The position numbers and the translations under genes are program-made. This document shows, piece by piece, positions 1 to 8,305 of a DNA stretch of 47,489 nucleotides; position 1 is the stretch's first letter, and each line of letters opens with the position of its first letter. The notes beneath the pieces were generated by a model. That model saw only the letters and a program-made list of their open reading frames with translations. It was not told the origin of the DNA and made no database searches. Source of the stretch: Zetaproteobacteria bacterium (GTDB lineage Bacteria > Pseudomonadota > Zetaproteobacteria > Mariprofundales > J009). The stretch covers positions 1 to 47,489 of the forward strand of contig RFFX01000028.1 of the NCBI GenBank assembly GCA_003696765.1, written 5' to 3'.

Positions 1-544
1 GTTCGACCAGCCGGATCACCCCCAGCGGCAGGCTGATCACATCGACCATCCGCCCGTCGACCACCCGGATGAACTCGGTGCTGGCGCCGCCGATGTCGAC
101 CAGCACCATGCGCTCAGCCACCTCCGGCTCCAGCGCACAGCGGGCGCCGGCCAGCGCCAGACGAGCCTCCTCCTGCCCGGTCAACACCCGCAGGGTGATG
201 CCGCACTCCTTTTGTACCATGCGACAGAAGGCCCGGCCGTTGGTCGACTGGCGCACCGCCGCCGTGGCAACGGCGGCGATGCGCTCCGGAGCAACCCCCA
301 GTTCCTGGCAGCGCGCAGCCATGCCATGAAGTACCGAGCAGGCCCGTGCCATGCCCGCTTCGCTCAGGCGGCCGTGCTCGGCCACACCCTCGCCCAGCCG
401 GGCGACGGCGTGCCGGTAGTGGAGCTTGTGCCACGGCGGCCGGCGCCCCTCATCGGGGCGGGCGACCAGCAGCCGGATGGTATTGGAGCCGAGATCGATC
501 GCCGCATGCGGTCGTGGCGCCCCTGCGCCCGACACCCCGGTCAC
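1..544 (-). CDS. Ppx/GppA-family exopolyphosphatase / pppGpp phosphatase, N-terminal part (cut by window edge)
   Basis: This is the N-terminal portion of an ASKHA-fold phosphatase; the gene runs off the left edge. Translation of the minus strand gives an early phosphate-binding loop DLGSNTIRLLV, then LHYRHAVARLGEGV, a TAAVRQSTNG block, the TGQEEARLALAG block and the second loop DIGGASTEF. This order is typical of the Ppx/GppA family, which hydrolyses polyphosphate or pppGpp in the cytoplasm. The start is uncertain: GTG at 544 or GTG at 535 both precede the DLGSNT block by about 15 codons, and no ATG is available. It is the last gene seen in the minus-strand run and follows the carbonic anhydrase by under 50 bases. 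Polyphosphatase and GppA activities cannot be told apart from this fragment. Confidence 0.85.
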   Translation of the reverse strand, partial: MTGVSGAGAPRPHAAIDLGSNTIRLLVARPDEGRRPPWHKLHYRHAVARLGEGVAEHGRLSEAGMARACSVLHGMAARCQELGVAPERIAAVATAAVRQSTNGRAFCRMVQKECGITLRVLTGQEEARLALAGARCALEPEVAERMVLVDIGGASTEFIRVVDGRMVDVISLPLGVIRLVE

Positions 545-592
545 GATCCCCGCACCCGACGCCCGGCAGTGGGGTTGGCGGAGGCGCAACCA

Positions 593-1120
593 TCACCCAT
601 CGATCCCCTCCAGACTGCGGGCGTGTCGACGCGCCGCCTCGATGTAGTGCTCCGCCGAGCGGCGCAGAAAGGCCCGTTCCTCGTCGGTCAACGGCCGCCG
701 CTCCCTTGCGGGCGCCCCGGCGTAGAGCCAGCCGCCGCGCAGCCGCTTCCCCTCGGTGACCAGGGCCCCCGCGGCCACCAGGCAGCCCGGCTCGACCACC
801 GCCCGGTCCATGATCACCGCCCCCATGCCGATCAGCGCGCCGTCGCCGATGGTGCAGCCGTGCAGGATCACCCGATGGCCGACGGTGACGTCGTCGCCGA
901 CGATGCAGGGGGTCACCCCCTGCGAGGTGTGGAGGATGCAGTGGTCCTGGATGTTGCTGCGCGCGCCGACGACGATCTCCTCGAGATCACCGCGCAGCAC
1001 CGCCTGATACCAGATCGAGCTGTCACGGCCGATGGTCACCCTCCCGATGATCTCGGCCGAAGGGGCGAGAAAGGCAGGCGCATCGAGCGCCGGTCGATGG
1101 TCTTCCCAGGCAACGATCAT
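593..1120 (-). CDS. Gamma-class carbonic anhydrase-like hexapeptide protein (YrdA/CaiE type)
   Basis: The protein is 175 aa with left-handed beta-helix hexapeptide repeats. It carries the family's metal-site pattern: NIQDHCILH (His64), then GHRVILHG (His82 and His87). An early RGD (RGDLEEIVVG) and a C-terminal helix are also typical. Relatives are trimeric zinc or iron proteins, some with carbonic anhydrase activity; activity here is inferred from the three histidines. I chose ATG at 1120, which gives MIVAWEDHRPALDAPAF. An in-frame upstream extension exists, but it reads through the intergenic repeat and has no family counterpart. The bases immediately before the ATG are the end of a repeat-derived hairpin arm (GGGACGTTTTGCGG...GATC), so no normal Shine-Dalgarno lies at the usual distance. 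It sits between a coiled-coil membrane protein gene and ppx/gppA on the same strand. Confidence 0.88.
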   Translation of the reverse strand: MIVAWEDHRPALDAPAFLAPSAEIIGRVTIGRDSSIWYQAVLRGDLEEIVVGARSNIQDHCILHTSQGVTPCIVGDDVTVGHRVILHGCTIGDGALIGMGAVIMDRAVVEPGCLVAAGALVTEGKRLRGGWLYAGAPARERRPLTDEERAFLRRSAEHYIEAARRHARSLEGIDG

Positions 1121-1309
1121 GATCAAACCGCAAAACGTCCCTCCATGGATAACGGCTTCGCAAGAAGCCGGCAGCCGCGGCCACGGATGGCCGCGCAAAA
1201 CGCGAGCTTGCGCATGCAAGCTACTGTTTTGTAAGGCGATCGAAAACCGCGCTTTTCGATCGCTATCGAGCAAAAAGTCCATGGAGGGACTTTTTGCGAT
1301 GGAATCATG
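1121..1309 (+). repeat. Multi-hairpin intergenic repeat, copy A (composite)
   Basis: The five-hairpin F unit runs from about 1151 to 1309. H1 is GGCTTC-GCAA-GAAGCC; H2 is GCGGCCA-CGGA-TGGCCGC; H3 has outer arms CAAAAC/GTTTTG around AGCTTGC-GCAT-GCAAGCT; H4 is CGATCGAAAA/TTTTCGATCG; H5 is AAAAAGTCC/GGGACTTTTT. The right end reads GGAATCATGG. To the left, 1121-1150 holds an inverted half of H5 (CCGCAAAACGTCCCTCCATGG), so this copy is flanked by roughly 22-nt inverted ends. The inverted half abuts the start codon of the carbonic anhydrase gene. Confidence 0.85.
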
Positions 1310-1373
1310 GATGCCTTGGCTTCCCGGCAATCGAAGCGCGCGGTCGTCCATGGCCGCGTTTCGAACGACGTCA

Positions 1374-2096
1374 TCACGGTTGCCACGCCCCGTCGTCGGC
1401 CCGTTCCGACCCCACCCCGACGGAGGAGGCGAAGCGGTAGCGGGCGATCACCTCGCCGTCACGGTCGAGCAACAGCGCCTCCAGACGAGCGGGCGGACGC
1501 AGATCCGGCCACTCCACCCGCGCACGGACGAAGGCGTGGCTCTCCAGATCGATGGCCAGGGTCCGCTCGTAGCCATCCCCATCGGGCAGCGACAGCGGCA
1601 ACGGCTCCGCCTCCCGCCCGTCGGCGATCAACTGCAGCCAGGTGTGGAGGAGCCCGCGGTGGTTGCCGCCGCGCACCAGGGTGATCTCCATGTGCCAACT
1701 CCCCCGGGGATCGAGCCGCATCCTGCCGTCGATCAGATGGACCCACCCGCTTTTGCGCAGCTGCAGGATCCGTTCCAGCCGGGCGAGACGGGCCGCGCGC
1801 TGCTCCAGCCGGCGATCGCGCTCGGCCACCATCCCAGCCAACGCATCGGCCCGCGCCTGCGCCAACCGCAGCGCGGCGCGCAGGTGGCGCAACCGCCGCT
1901 GCACATCGGGATCGGGATGCGCCGCAGGCGCCCGCACCTCCGTCCGCTCCGGGCCAATCCATGCGGCAGGCGCCACCAGGAGGAAGAGCAACAGCGTGAT
2001 CCACCAGGCGCGCAGCTCCGGCCGGCCGGCGTCGGCCAAAAGCCGCGACCGCAGCCGATCGGCTAGGGCCAGAGCGCCTCCCGGCTCAGTCCGCAC
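1374..2096 (-). CDS. Membrane-anchored coiled-coil protein of unknown function
   Basis: The predicted protein is 240 aa. One hydrophobic segment (residues about 31-47, ITLLLFLLVAPAAWI) is followed by a charged, Arg/Leu-rich heptad-like stretch (about 60-115) typical of a coiled coil. A beta-rich C-terminal half follows (GSWHMEITLVRGG...LEALLLDRDGEVIARYRFA). The layout resembles the poorly described DUF6776-type proteins of proteobacteria, but I am not certain of that assignment. The start is GTG at 2096, behind GGAGGAGGG, and overlaps the end of argC by 34 bases, so translation is probably coupled to argC. Its downstream neighbour is the carbonic anhydrase, separated by repeat copy A. No function is offered. 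Confidence 0.7.
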   Translation of the reverse strand: MRTEPGGALALADRLRSRLLADAGRPELRAWWITLLLFLLVAPAAWIGPERTEVRAPAAHPDPDVQRRLRHLRAALRLAQARADALAGMVAERDRRLEQRAARLARLERILQLRKSGWVHLIDGRMRLDPRGSWHMEITLVRGGNHRGLLHTWLQLIADGREAEPLPLSLPDGDGYERTLAIDLESHAFVRARVEWPDLRPPARLEALLLDRDGEVIARYRFASSVGVGSERADDGAWQP

Positions 2097-3100
2097 CCCT
2101 CCTCCAACCCGAACATCAGGTTGGCGTTCTGCACCGCCTGACCCGCCGCCCCCTTGAGCAGATTGTCGATGCAGGAGACCACCACACCGTACTCCTTCTC
2201 CTGCACCGCCACCCCGATGTCGCAGCGGTTGCTGCCGCGGACCGCGGCACTGCCGGGCAGCTCCCCCGGCGGCAACACGCGCACGAAGGGGTCGTCGCGG
2301 TAGCGCTCGGCAAGGATCCCGTGCCAGCGCTCCGCATCACCGCGTAGATGGAGCGTGGAGAGCATCCCACGGTTCATCGGGACAAGATGGGGGGTGAAAC
2401 GGATGCGGCAGGCGGCCGGCCCGGCGAAGGCGCGCGCCTGCTCCTCCATCTCCCACTGATGGCGGTGGCGCGGCAGGCCGTAGGCGGCCACCGATTCGTT
2501 CACCTCGCAGAAAAGACTCCCCTGTTTCACGGCCCGCCCCGCACCCGAGAGCCCCGACTTGGCATCCACGACGACACCATCGCGATCCACCGCATCCGCC
2601 AGCAGCAGCGGCAGCAGCGGCAGCAACACCGAGGTGGGGTAGCATCCGGGGTTGGCCACCAGATCGGCGCCGGCGATCGACTGCCGGTTCCATTCGCTCA
2701 GACCGTAGACTGCGCTGCGCAGCAACTCCGGCTCGCTGTGGGCGATGCCGTAGGCCTCGCGGTAGGCGGAGAGGTCCTGGTGGCGGAAATCGGCGCTCAG
2801 GTCGACCACCCGGATCCCCCGCCGCACCAGATCGGCCACCACCGGCGCGGCGGTGGCGTGGGGCAGGGCGGTGAAGGCCAGCCGCACGCCGTCCGGCGGC
2901 GGCGCGGAACCGTCGGCCAGCACCATCCCGGCATCACGCGCCCCCAGGGAGGGGAGCACCGACCCGAGGCATGCACCGGCCATCCGCCCGGCGGCGGCGT
3001 GGCGGAGTTCGAAGAGGGGATGGGCGGCGACGAGCCGGATCAGCTCGGCGCCGGTGTAGCCGCTGGCACCGAAGACGGCGACGCCGACGGCGTCAGTCAT
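2063..3100 (-). CDS. argC: N-acetyl-gamma-glutamyl-phosphate reductase
   Basis: ArgC makes N-acetylglutamate semialdehyde from N-acetylglutamyl phosphate with NADPH, in arginine synthesis in the cytoplasm. The protein is 345 aa, the usual size. It shows the N-terminal nucleotide-binding loop GASGYTGAEL (11-20), the VVDLSADFR block, the active-site motif NPGCYPTSVLLPL with catalytic Cys153, and the conserved C-terminal block with SCIDNLLKGAAGQAVQN. The ATG at 3100 is the natural N-terminus (MTDAVGVAVFGASGYTG). That ATG is also the right end of repeat copy B, read GCGATCTCATC-ATG, and there is no Shine-Dalgarno in the 15 bases before it. It lies downstream of dapB and overlaps the next gene. 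The dapB-argC pairing puts lysine/diaminopimelate and arginine synthesis in one transcription unit. Confidence 0.97.
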   Translation of the reverse strand: MTDAVGVAVFGASGYTGAELIRLVAAHPLFELRHAAAGRMAGACLGSVLPSLGARDAGMVLADGSAPPPDGVRLAFTALPHATAAPVVADLVRRGIRVVDLSADFRHQDLSAYREAYGIAHSEPELLRSAVYGLSEWNRQSIAGADLVANPGCYPTSVLLPLLPLLLADAVDRDGVVVDAKSGLSGAGRAVKQGSLFCEVNESVAAYGLPRHRHQWEMEEQARAFAGPAACRIRFTPHLVPMNRGMLSTLHLRGDAERWHGILAERYRDDPFVRVLPPGELPGSAAVRGSNRCDIGVAVQEKEYGVVVSCIDNLLKGAAGQAVQNANLMFGLEEGCGLSREALWP

Positions 3101-3253
3101 GATGAGATCGCAAAAAGTCCGTCCGTGGATTTTTTGCTTGACGGCAGTCGAAGAGCGCGGTCTTTGGTTGCCTTACAAATCCTTCGCTTGCAGAAGCAAG
3201 CTGCGGATTTGCGCGGTCGTCCTGACCGCGACTGCCGACTTCCCGCGAAATCG
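3101..3253 (-). repeat. Multi-hairpin intergenic repeat, copy B (fills dapB-argC gap)
   Basis: The F orientation is on the minus strand, the same as both flanking genes. The left end begins at the TGA stop of dapB (read as TGACGATTTCGC) and the right end finishes with the ATG of argC. All five stems are recognisable. H2 here is GCGGTC-AGGAC-GACCGC where other copies have GCGGCC/GGCCGC, a compensated change. H3 has CAAATCC/GGATTTG around GCTTGC/GCAAGC; H4 is imperfect; H5 is AAAAAATCC/GGACTTTTT-like. Confidence 0.88.
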
Positions 3254-4069
3254 TCAATCATCGGTAAAGCCGAGCATGTCGGCCATGGAGTACCAGCCGG
3301 GCGGCCGGCCGCGCAACCAGTGGGCTGCGCGCAGCGCCCCCTTGGCGAAGACCATGCGGTCGCGCGCCACATGGCGGATTTCCACCTCTTCCTCGTCGCT
3401 GACGAAGCGGACGCTGTGTTCGCCGACGATGCCGCCGGCCCGCACCACGGCGAAACCGATCGCGCCGGGAGGGCGCGTGCCGCAAGCACCGTGACGGGTG
3501 AAGACCCCATAGCCGTCGAGCGCCACGCCGCGACCATCGGCCACCGCCCGACCCAGGGCCAGCGCGGTCCCGCTGGGTGCATCGACCTTGTGACGATGGT
3601 GCGCCTCGACGATCTCGGCGTCATACTCCGCATCGAGCAGCGCCGCCGTACGTCGCACCAACTGCAACGCCAGGTTGACCCCGACCGAGAAGTTGGGCGC
3701 CATCAACACCGGCACCCCGGCGAGCCGCGCGCGCAGCGCCTCGAGCGCGGCCGGCTCGAAACCGGTGGTTCCGATGACCATCGCGGAACCGGCATCGGCG
3801 GCGACCGCGGCGTGAGCCAGCGTCGCCTGCGGCGCGGTGAAGTCGATCACCACATCGAAGCCGGAGGAGGGGTCGAGCTCCGGCCGCAGCGCCACCCCGC
3901 AGGCATCCCGACCGATCAGCGTGCCGGCATCCGCGCCGAGGCACGGGCTTCCCGGCCGCTCTCCGGCCGCGACCAGCAGCGCCGCATCATCGCCCAGCAC
4001 CGCGCGCACCACCATCCGCCCCATCCGCCCTGCGGCTCCGGCGACCGCGACCCGCAGCGGTGACGTCAC
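3254..4069 (-). CDS. dapB: 4-hydroxy-tetrahydrodipicolinate reductase
   Basis: DapB reduces the dihydrodipicolinate precursor with NAD(P)H on the way to diaminopimelate (cell wall) and lysine. The protein is 271 aa, as expected. The nucleotide loop [10 protein letters not shown] is at 11-20, VIDFTAP at about 74-80 and VIGTTGF at about 98-104. The catalytic/substrate motif [15 protein letters not shown] includes His157, His158 and Lys161. The GTG at 4069 overlaps the dnaJ stop codon (AAGTGACG), indicating translational coupling to dnaJ. The stop codon forms the left boundary of repeat copy B. The dnaJ-dapB adjacency is common in beta/gamma-type proteobacteria. Confidence 0.97.
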   Translation of the reverse strand: MTSPLRVAVAGAAGRMGRMVVRAVLGDDAALLVAAGERPGSPCLGADAGTLIGRDACGVALRPELDPSSGFDVVIDFTAPQATLAHAAVAADAGSAMVIGTTGFEPAALEALRARLAGVPVLMAPNFSVGVNLALQLVRRTAALLDAEYDAEIVEAHHRHKVDAPSGTALALGRAVADGRGVALDGYGVFTRHGACGTRPPGAIGFAVVRAGGIVGEHSVRFVSDEEEVEIRHVARDRMVFAKGALRAAHWLRGRPPGWYSMADMLGFTDD

Positions 4070-5208
4070 TTGATCTCCCCGGCCAGGTCGTCCCAGAACG
4101 CCTTGACCTTGTCGAGGAAGGAGGAGCGCTCGGGATAGATCTCATCACCGGCCGACTCGGCGAACTCGCGCAACAACCGCTGCTGGTGCGGCGTGAGCTT
4201 GCGCGGCACCGCGATCTGCACCCGGACGTAGAGATCCCCCCGCTGCCCGTGGTTGCGCACATCGGGCACGCCGTGGCCGCGCAGGCGGAACACCTTCCCC
4301 CCCTCGGTGCCCGGCGGGATCTTGATCCGCACCTTGCCGTTCAGGGTCGGCGCCTCCACCTCGGCACCCATCGCCGCCTGCGGGAAGGTGATCGGCATGG
4401 TGCAGTGCAGGTCGGCCCCTTCGCGGGTGAAGATCGGATGCGGCTTGAGCGAGACCACGATGTAGAGATCGCCCGGCGGTGCGCCGTGCATCCCCCCCTC
4501 GCCCTCACCGGCGACCCGCACCTGTGCACCGTCGTAGACACCGGCGGGGATCTTCACCTTGAGCCTCTTGGTCACCCGGCGCCGCCCGCTGCCGCCGCAG
4601 GTGATGCAGGGCGACTCGATCCGCTTGCCCGAGCCGTGACAACTGGGGCAGGTGCGGCGCACGGCGAAGAAGCCCTGCTGCATCTGCACCTGACCGTGGC
4701 CGCCGCAGGTCTTGCACGGCACCGGGCGGGAGCCGGGCCGTGCACCGCTGCCTTGGCAGGTGTCGCACTGGACCTGGCGCGGGATCTCCAGCTCCACCTC
4801 GCGGCCGTTGGCCGCCTCCTCCAGCGTGAGCTGCAGGTTGTAGCGCAGATCGGCGCCACGGCCGCTGCGCTGGCCGCCGCCGAAGCCGAAGATGTCGCTG
4901 AAGACGTCGCCGAAGAGGTCGCCGAAGTCGCGGAAGGCGTGCGAATCCTGAAAGCCACCGCCCCACATGTTCTGCATCTGCTCATCGACGCCGGCATGGC
5001 CGTACTGATCGTAACGCGCCCGCTTGTCGGGATCGGAAAGCACCTCGTAAGCCTCGGTGATCTCGCGGAACCTCTCCGCCGCGTTGCGATCATCGGGGTT
5101 GCGGTCGGGGTGGTACTTCATGGCCAGCTTGCGGTAGGCGCGTTTGATGGCGTTCTCGTCCGCGTTGCGATCCACACCCAGAACGTCGTAGTAGTCCCGT
5201 TTGCTCAC
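4066..5208 (-). CDS. dnaJ: Chaperone DnaJ (Hsp40)
   Basis: DnaJ delivers unfolded substrates to DnaK and stimulates its ATPase. The protein is 380 aa with the full type I layout. The J-domain has the HPD tripeptide at 33-35 (MKYHPDRN). A short Gly/Phe-rich linker follows ([18 protein letters not shown]). The zinc-binding domain has four CxxCxGxG repeats ([32 protein letters not shown]), and the C-terminal substrate domains are complete. The GTG at 5208 is supported by AAGGAG about 10 bases upstream. An upstream in-frame extension exists, but it only translates a repeat fragment. It is downstream of dnaK, separated by a hairpin-rich gap, and overlaps dapB by four bases. Confidence 0.97.
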   Translation of the reverse strand: MSKRDYYDVLGVDRNADENAIKRAYRKLAMKYHPDRNPDDRNAAERFREITEAYEVLSDPDKRARYDQYGHAGVDEQMQNMWGGGFQDSHAFRDFGDLFGDVFSDIFGFGGGQRSGRGADLRYNLQLTLEEAANGREVELEIPRQVQCDTCQGSGARPGSRPVPCKTCGGHGQVQMQQGFFAVRRTCPSCHGSGKRIESPCITCGGSGRRRVTKRLKVKIPAGVYDGAQVRVAGEGEGGMHGAPPGDLYIVVSLKPHPIFTREGADLHCTMPITFPQAAMGAEVEAPTLNGKVRIKIPPGTEGGKVFRLRGHGVPDVRNHGQRGDLYVRVQIAVPRKLTPHQQRLLREFAESAGDEIYPERSSFLDKVKAFWDDLAGEIK

Positions 5209-5227
5209 CTGTGATCCGCTCCTTGTC

Positions 5228-5274
5228 GACGGCTTCGCGGGAAGCCGGCATCTGCGGCCGGGGCGGCCGCAAAA
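5228..5274 (+). repeat. Multi-hairpin intergenic repeat, copy C (truncated, H1-H2 only)
   Basis: GACGGCTTCGCGGGAAGCC gives H1 (GGCTTC/GAAGCC), and GCGGCCGGGGCGGCCGC gives H2. H3-H5 are absent, replaced by an unrelated terminator-like hairpin. The fragment is in F orientation on plus, so its left end points at the 5' end of dnaJ, just behind the dnaJ Shine-Dalgarno. Truncated copies near alaC and lpxB keep the same two hairpins. Confidence 0.75.
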
Positions 5275-5279
5275 GGAAA

Positions 5280-5317
5280 CAAGCGGTGGTGGATCGTCAC
5301 CGACCCACCACCGCTTG
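5280..5317 (-). terminator. Strong hairpin in the dnaK-dnaJ gap, terminator-like on minus strand
   Basis: A perfect 13-bp stem (CAAGCGGTGGTGG at 5280-5292 with CCACCACCGCTTG at 5305-5317) encloses a 12-nt loop. On the minus strand it is followed by GTTTCCTTTT, the form of an intrinsic terminator after dnaK. Because dnaJ lies downstream, it may act as a partial terminator or a dnaK mRNA-stabilising structure that lowers dnaJ relative to dnaK. Two further short stems (GCCCCC/GGGGGC at 5321-5338 and CGCCCGC/GCGGGCG at 5342-5358) lie between it and the dnaK stop. Confidence 0.65.
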
Positions 5318-5367
5318 GTCGCCCCCCGTACAGGGGGCGGACGCCCGCCGAGCGGGCGGAAGTCGGG

Positions 5368-7314
5368 CTACTTCTTGTCGTCGACCACCTCGGCGTCGAC
5401 CACCTCCGCCTCGGCCGCGCCCGAGTCGGCCGCGCCCGAGTCGGCCGCGCCGGCGGCGGATGATGCATCGGCGGAGGCGGCGGCGCCACCGGAGGCGGCC
5501 TGCTCCTGCTGCATCTTCTTGTAGACCGCCTCGCCCAGCTTCTGCGACTTCGCGGCCAGATCCTGCTCGGCGGAGCGGATCGCCTCGACGTCGCCCTCCT
5601 CGACCACCTTCTTCAGCTTCTCGAGCGCCTCCTCGATCTGCTTGCGGGTATCGGCGTCGACGGCGTCGCCGTTCTCCTTGAGCGCCTTCTCGGTCGAGTA
5701 GATCAGCGCATCGGCGCGGTTCTTGGCCTCGACCCGCTCCTTGAGCTTGCGATCCTCCTCGGCATGCTCCTCGGCCTCGCGCTTCATGCGCTCGATCTCC
5801 TCCTCGGAGAGGCCGGAGCCCGCCTCGATGCGGATCGACGCCTCCTTGCCGGTCCCCTTGTCCTTTGCGTGGACATGGATGATGCCGTTGGCGTCGATGT
5901 CGAAGGTCACCTCGATCTGCGGCACCCCCCTCGGGGCGGGCGGGATCCCCTCGAGGTTGAACACCCCGAGCAGCTTGTTGGCGGAGAACATCTCACGCTC
6001 ACCCTGCGCCACCTTGATGGTCACCGCCGTCTGATTGTCGGCCGCCGTGGTGTAGACCTGGCTCTTCTTGGTCGGGATGGTGGTGTTTTTCTCGATGATG
6101 CGGTTGAACAGCCCACCCTCGACCTCGATGCCGAGCGACAGCGGCGTCACGTCGAGCAGCAGCACATCCTTGACGTCACCGGTGAGCACCCCGCCCTGGA
6201 TGGCGGCGCCGATGGCCACAACCTCGTCGGGATTGACCCCCTTGTGCGGCTCCTTGCCGAAGAACTCGGCCACCTTCTTCTGCACCAGCGGCATCCGCGT
6301 CTGGCCGCCGACCAGCACCACCTCGTCGATGTCGCTGGTGGTGATGCCGGCATCCTTGAGCGCCGCACGGCACGGTCCGAGCGAGCGCTCGACCAGATCG
6401 GCGGTCAGGCTCTCGAACTTGGCCCGGCTCACCTTGATCAGCAGGTGCTTCGGCCCCGACTGGTCGGCGGTGATGAACGGCAGGTTGACCTCGGTCTCCA
6501 TGCTCGATGAGAGCTCGATTTTGGCCTTCTCCGCCGCCTCCTTGAGCCGCTGCAGGGCCAGCTTGTCGTTCATCAGATCGATGCCCTGCTCCTTCTTGAA
6601 CTCCTCGGCCAGATACTTGAGCAGCGCCTGGTCGAAATCCTCACCGCCGAGGAAGGTGTCGCCGTTGGTCGCCTTGACCTCGAAGACACCGTCGCCGATC
6701 TCCAGGATGGAGACGTCGAAGGTGCCGCCGCCGAGGTCGTAGACGGCGATCATCTTGTTGTGGTCGGTCTTGTCGAGGCCGTAGGCCAGCGATGCGGCGG
6801 TCGGCTCGTTGACGATGCGCAGCACGTTGAGCCCGGCGATGGCGCCGGCGTCCTTGGTCGCCTGACGCTGGGCGTCGTTGAAATAGGCCGGCACGGTGAT
6901 CACCGCATCCTTCACCTCTTCGCCCAGGTAGTCCTCGGCGGTCTTCTTCATCTTCTGCAGCACGATGGCCGAGATCTCCTGCGGGCTCATCTTCTTGCCG
7001 TTGTGCTCCACCCAGGCGTCGCCGTTGTCCGCCTTGACCACCGGGTAGGGGACCAGCTCGCGGTGGTGGCGCGCCTCCTCCGAGTCGTACTTGCGCCCGA
7101 TCAGCCGCTTGACGGCGTAGAAGGTGTTCTTCGGGTTGGTCACCATCTGCCGCTTGGCCGGCGCGCCGACCAGCCGCTCCTTGTCGGTGAAGGCGACCAC
7201 CGAAGGAGTGGTGTTGTCGCCCTCGGAGTTGGCGATCACCTTGGCGTGGTCGCCATCCATGATCGCCACGCACGAGTTGGTGGTTCCCAGGTCGATTCCG
7301 ATTACTTTGGCCAT
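5368..7314 (-). CDS. dnaK: Chaperone DnaK (Hsp70)
   Basis: DnaK is the ATP-driven Hsp70 that binds exposed hydrophobic peptide segments; DnaJ and GrpE drive its cycle. The protein is 648 aa, a normal length. The nucleotide domain opens with [17 protein letters not shown] and contains the phosphate-2 loop [15 protein letters not shown] and the [14 protein letters not shown] motif. The substrate domain includes [14 protein letters not shown], and a helical lid follows. The C-terminal tail is Ala/Ser/Gly-rich with repeated DSGAA units and ends in [12 protein letters not shown], the acidic tail type of proteobacterial DnaK. The ATG at 7314 is preceded by AGGAGAGGAG. It lies between grpE and dnaJ. 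No obvious sigma-32 promoter or CIRCE element was recognised upstream of grpE. Confidence 0.99.
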   Translation of the reverse strand: MAKVIGIDLGTTNSCVAIMDGDHAKVIANSEGDNTTPSVVAFTDKERLVGAPAKRQMVTNPKNTFYAVKRLIGRKYDSEEARHHRELVPYPVVKADNGDAWVEHNGKKMSPQEISAIVLQKMKKTAEDYLGEEVKDAVITVPAYFNDAQRQATKDAGAIAGLNVLRIVNEPTAASLAYGLDKTDHNKMIAVYDLGGGTFDVSILEIGDGVFEVKATNGDTFLGGEDFDQALLKYLAEEFKKEQGIDLMNDKLALQRLKEAAEKAKIELSSSMETEVNLPFITADQSGPKHLLIKVSRAKFESLTADLVERSLGPCRAALKDAGITTSDIDEVVLVGGQTRMPLVQKKVAEFFGKEPHKGVNPDEVVAIGAAIQGGVLTGDVKDVLLLDVTPLSLGIEVEGGLFNRIIEKNTTIPTKKSQVYTTAADNQTAVTIKVAQGEREMFSANKLLGVFNLEGIPPAPRGVPQIEVTFDIDANGIIHVHAKDKGTGKEASIRIEAGSGLSEEEIERMKREAEEHAEEDRKLKERVEAKNRADALIYSTEKALKENGDAVDADTRKQIEEALEKLKKVVEEGDVEAIRSAEQDLAAKSQKLGEAVYKKMQQEQAASGGAAASADASSAAGAADSGAADSGAAEAEVVDAEVVDDKK

Positions 7315-7387
7315 GTCGTCTCCTCTCCTGATGATGGGGATTTCGCCTTCGCGTCCCCTCCCCTTGTGGGGGCGGCGGGCATGTTTT

Positions 7388-7984
7388 TCAACCGCCGTCG
7401 CTGCCGGCGGACACCAGCACCTTGGCCGGGCGGATCAACCGCCCGTGCAGGGTGTAGCCGGCGACATGCTGGGCGACCACCGTTCCCTCCGGCGCGTCGT
7501 CGGGTACTTGGGAGAGCGCCTCGTGGCGGTGGGCGTCGAACGGCTCGCCCACGGCGTCGAACCGCTCCAGACCGAAGCGCTCCATCACCTTGTGCCAGCC
7601 ATCCAGCGTCAGCCGGATTCCGTCGCGCAGCGCCTGCTCCTGCCCCTCCTCCACCGCCAGCGCCCGCTCGAGGTTGTCCACCACGTCGAGCAGGGCGACG
7701 GCGAAGCGCTCGATGGCGAACTTGCGGGCGTCGGTCACCTCCCGCGCGGTCCGCTTGCGCAGGTTGTCCATCTCGGCGTGGGCGCGCAGCAGCTTGTCCT
7801 GCAGCTCGTCCAGCCGCTGCTGAAGCTCCTCCGGGCCGGGCTGCTGCTCCCGATCTCCGGCCTCTCCGGCGTCGGTCTGCCGCTCCTCCTGTGCGCCCGC
7901 ATCGCGCTCGTCGGGGGTGGGCTGCTGCTCTTGCCGCCGCTTCGTTCTTCTCGTTCCCGCCTGATCGTGCTGCTCTCCGGCCAC
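7388..7984 (-). CDS. grpE: Nucleotide exchange factor GrpE
   Basis: GrpE releases ADP from DnaK. The predicted protein is 198 aa. The charged, Gln/Glu-rich N-terminal tail (about 1-50) is disordered-looking. A long helix follows ([29 protein letters not shown]). The compact C-terminal beta domain contains GVVAQHV-like and [17 protein letters not shown] motifs, as in the family. The start is GTG at 7984, supported by AAGGAGG nine bases upstream. A longer in-frame reading back to 8236 crosses repeat copy D and is rejected. It is the first gene of the grpE-dnaK-dnaJ-dapB-argC run. It is divergent from the sensor kinase gene across a 321-bp region (7985-8305) that contains repeat copy D and no other gene I can see. 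Confidence 0.95.
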   Translation of the reverse strand: MAGEQHDQAGTRRTKRRQEQQPTPDERDAGAQEERQTDAGEAGDREQQPGPEELQQRLDELQDKLLRAHAEMDNLRKRTAREVTDARKFAIERFAVALLDVVDNLERALAVEEGQEQALRDGIRLTLDGWHKVMERFGLERFDAVGEPFDAHRHEALSQVPDDAPEGTVVAQHVAGYTLHGRLIRPAKVLVSAGSDGG

Positions 7985-8059
7985 TGCCCGATTCCTCCTT
8001 GATTCGACGACTTGGCGATACACCGGCCGCCATGCCCCCCACCGGGGAGCGATGTTCGC

Positions 8060-8204
8060 GCTGCTTCTGGCGAAGCCGACATCCGCGGTGCCGGCATGCC
8101 GCGCAAGAGCGAGGCTTGCACATGCAACCGACGGAGAATGCGGTCTTCGATTCCCGTCGAGCAAAAAGCCCACGGAGGGACTTTTTGCGATGGGATCATC
8201 AATG
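8060..8204 (+). repeat. Multi-hairpin intergenic repeat, copy D (internal deletion)
   Basis: F orientation on plus, in the divergent grpE/sensor-kinase region. H1 (GCTTC-TGGC-GAAGC) and H5 (CAAAAAGCCC...GGGACTTTTTG) are clear, and the right end reads GCGATGGGATCATC. The right arm of H3 and the left arm of H4 are missing, as if a segment between them had been deleted. The right end is about 100 bases before the kinase start, so this copy does not supply a start codon. Confidence 0.8.
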
Positions 8205-8305
8205 ATCCTCCTCTGTGGGGGTCGGCCACCGCACATTCAACCCCACCCGACGGCCTGCCCCGCCCCGCCTTGCAATGGCGCCGGAAGCTGCGACGATTCT
8301 GCACG

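Noticed and set aside
1121-1309. Insertion sequence
   Set aside because: No transposase reading frame lies in or near any copy; the unit is under 200 bases. A non-autonomous mobile origin remains possible and is listed as a finding.
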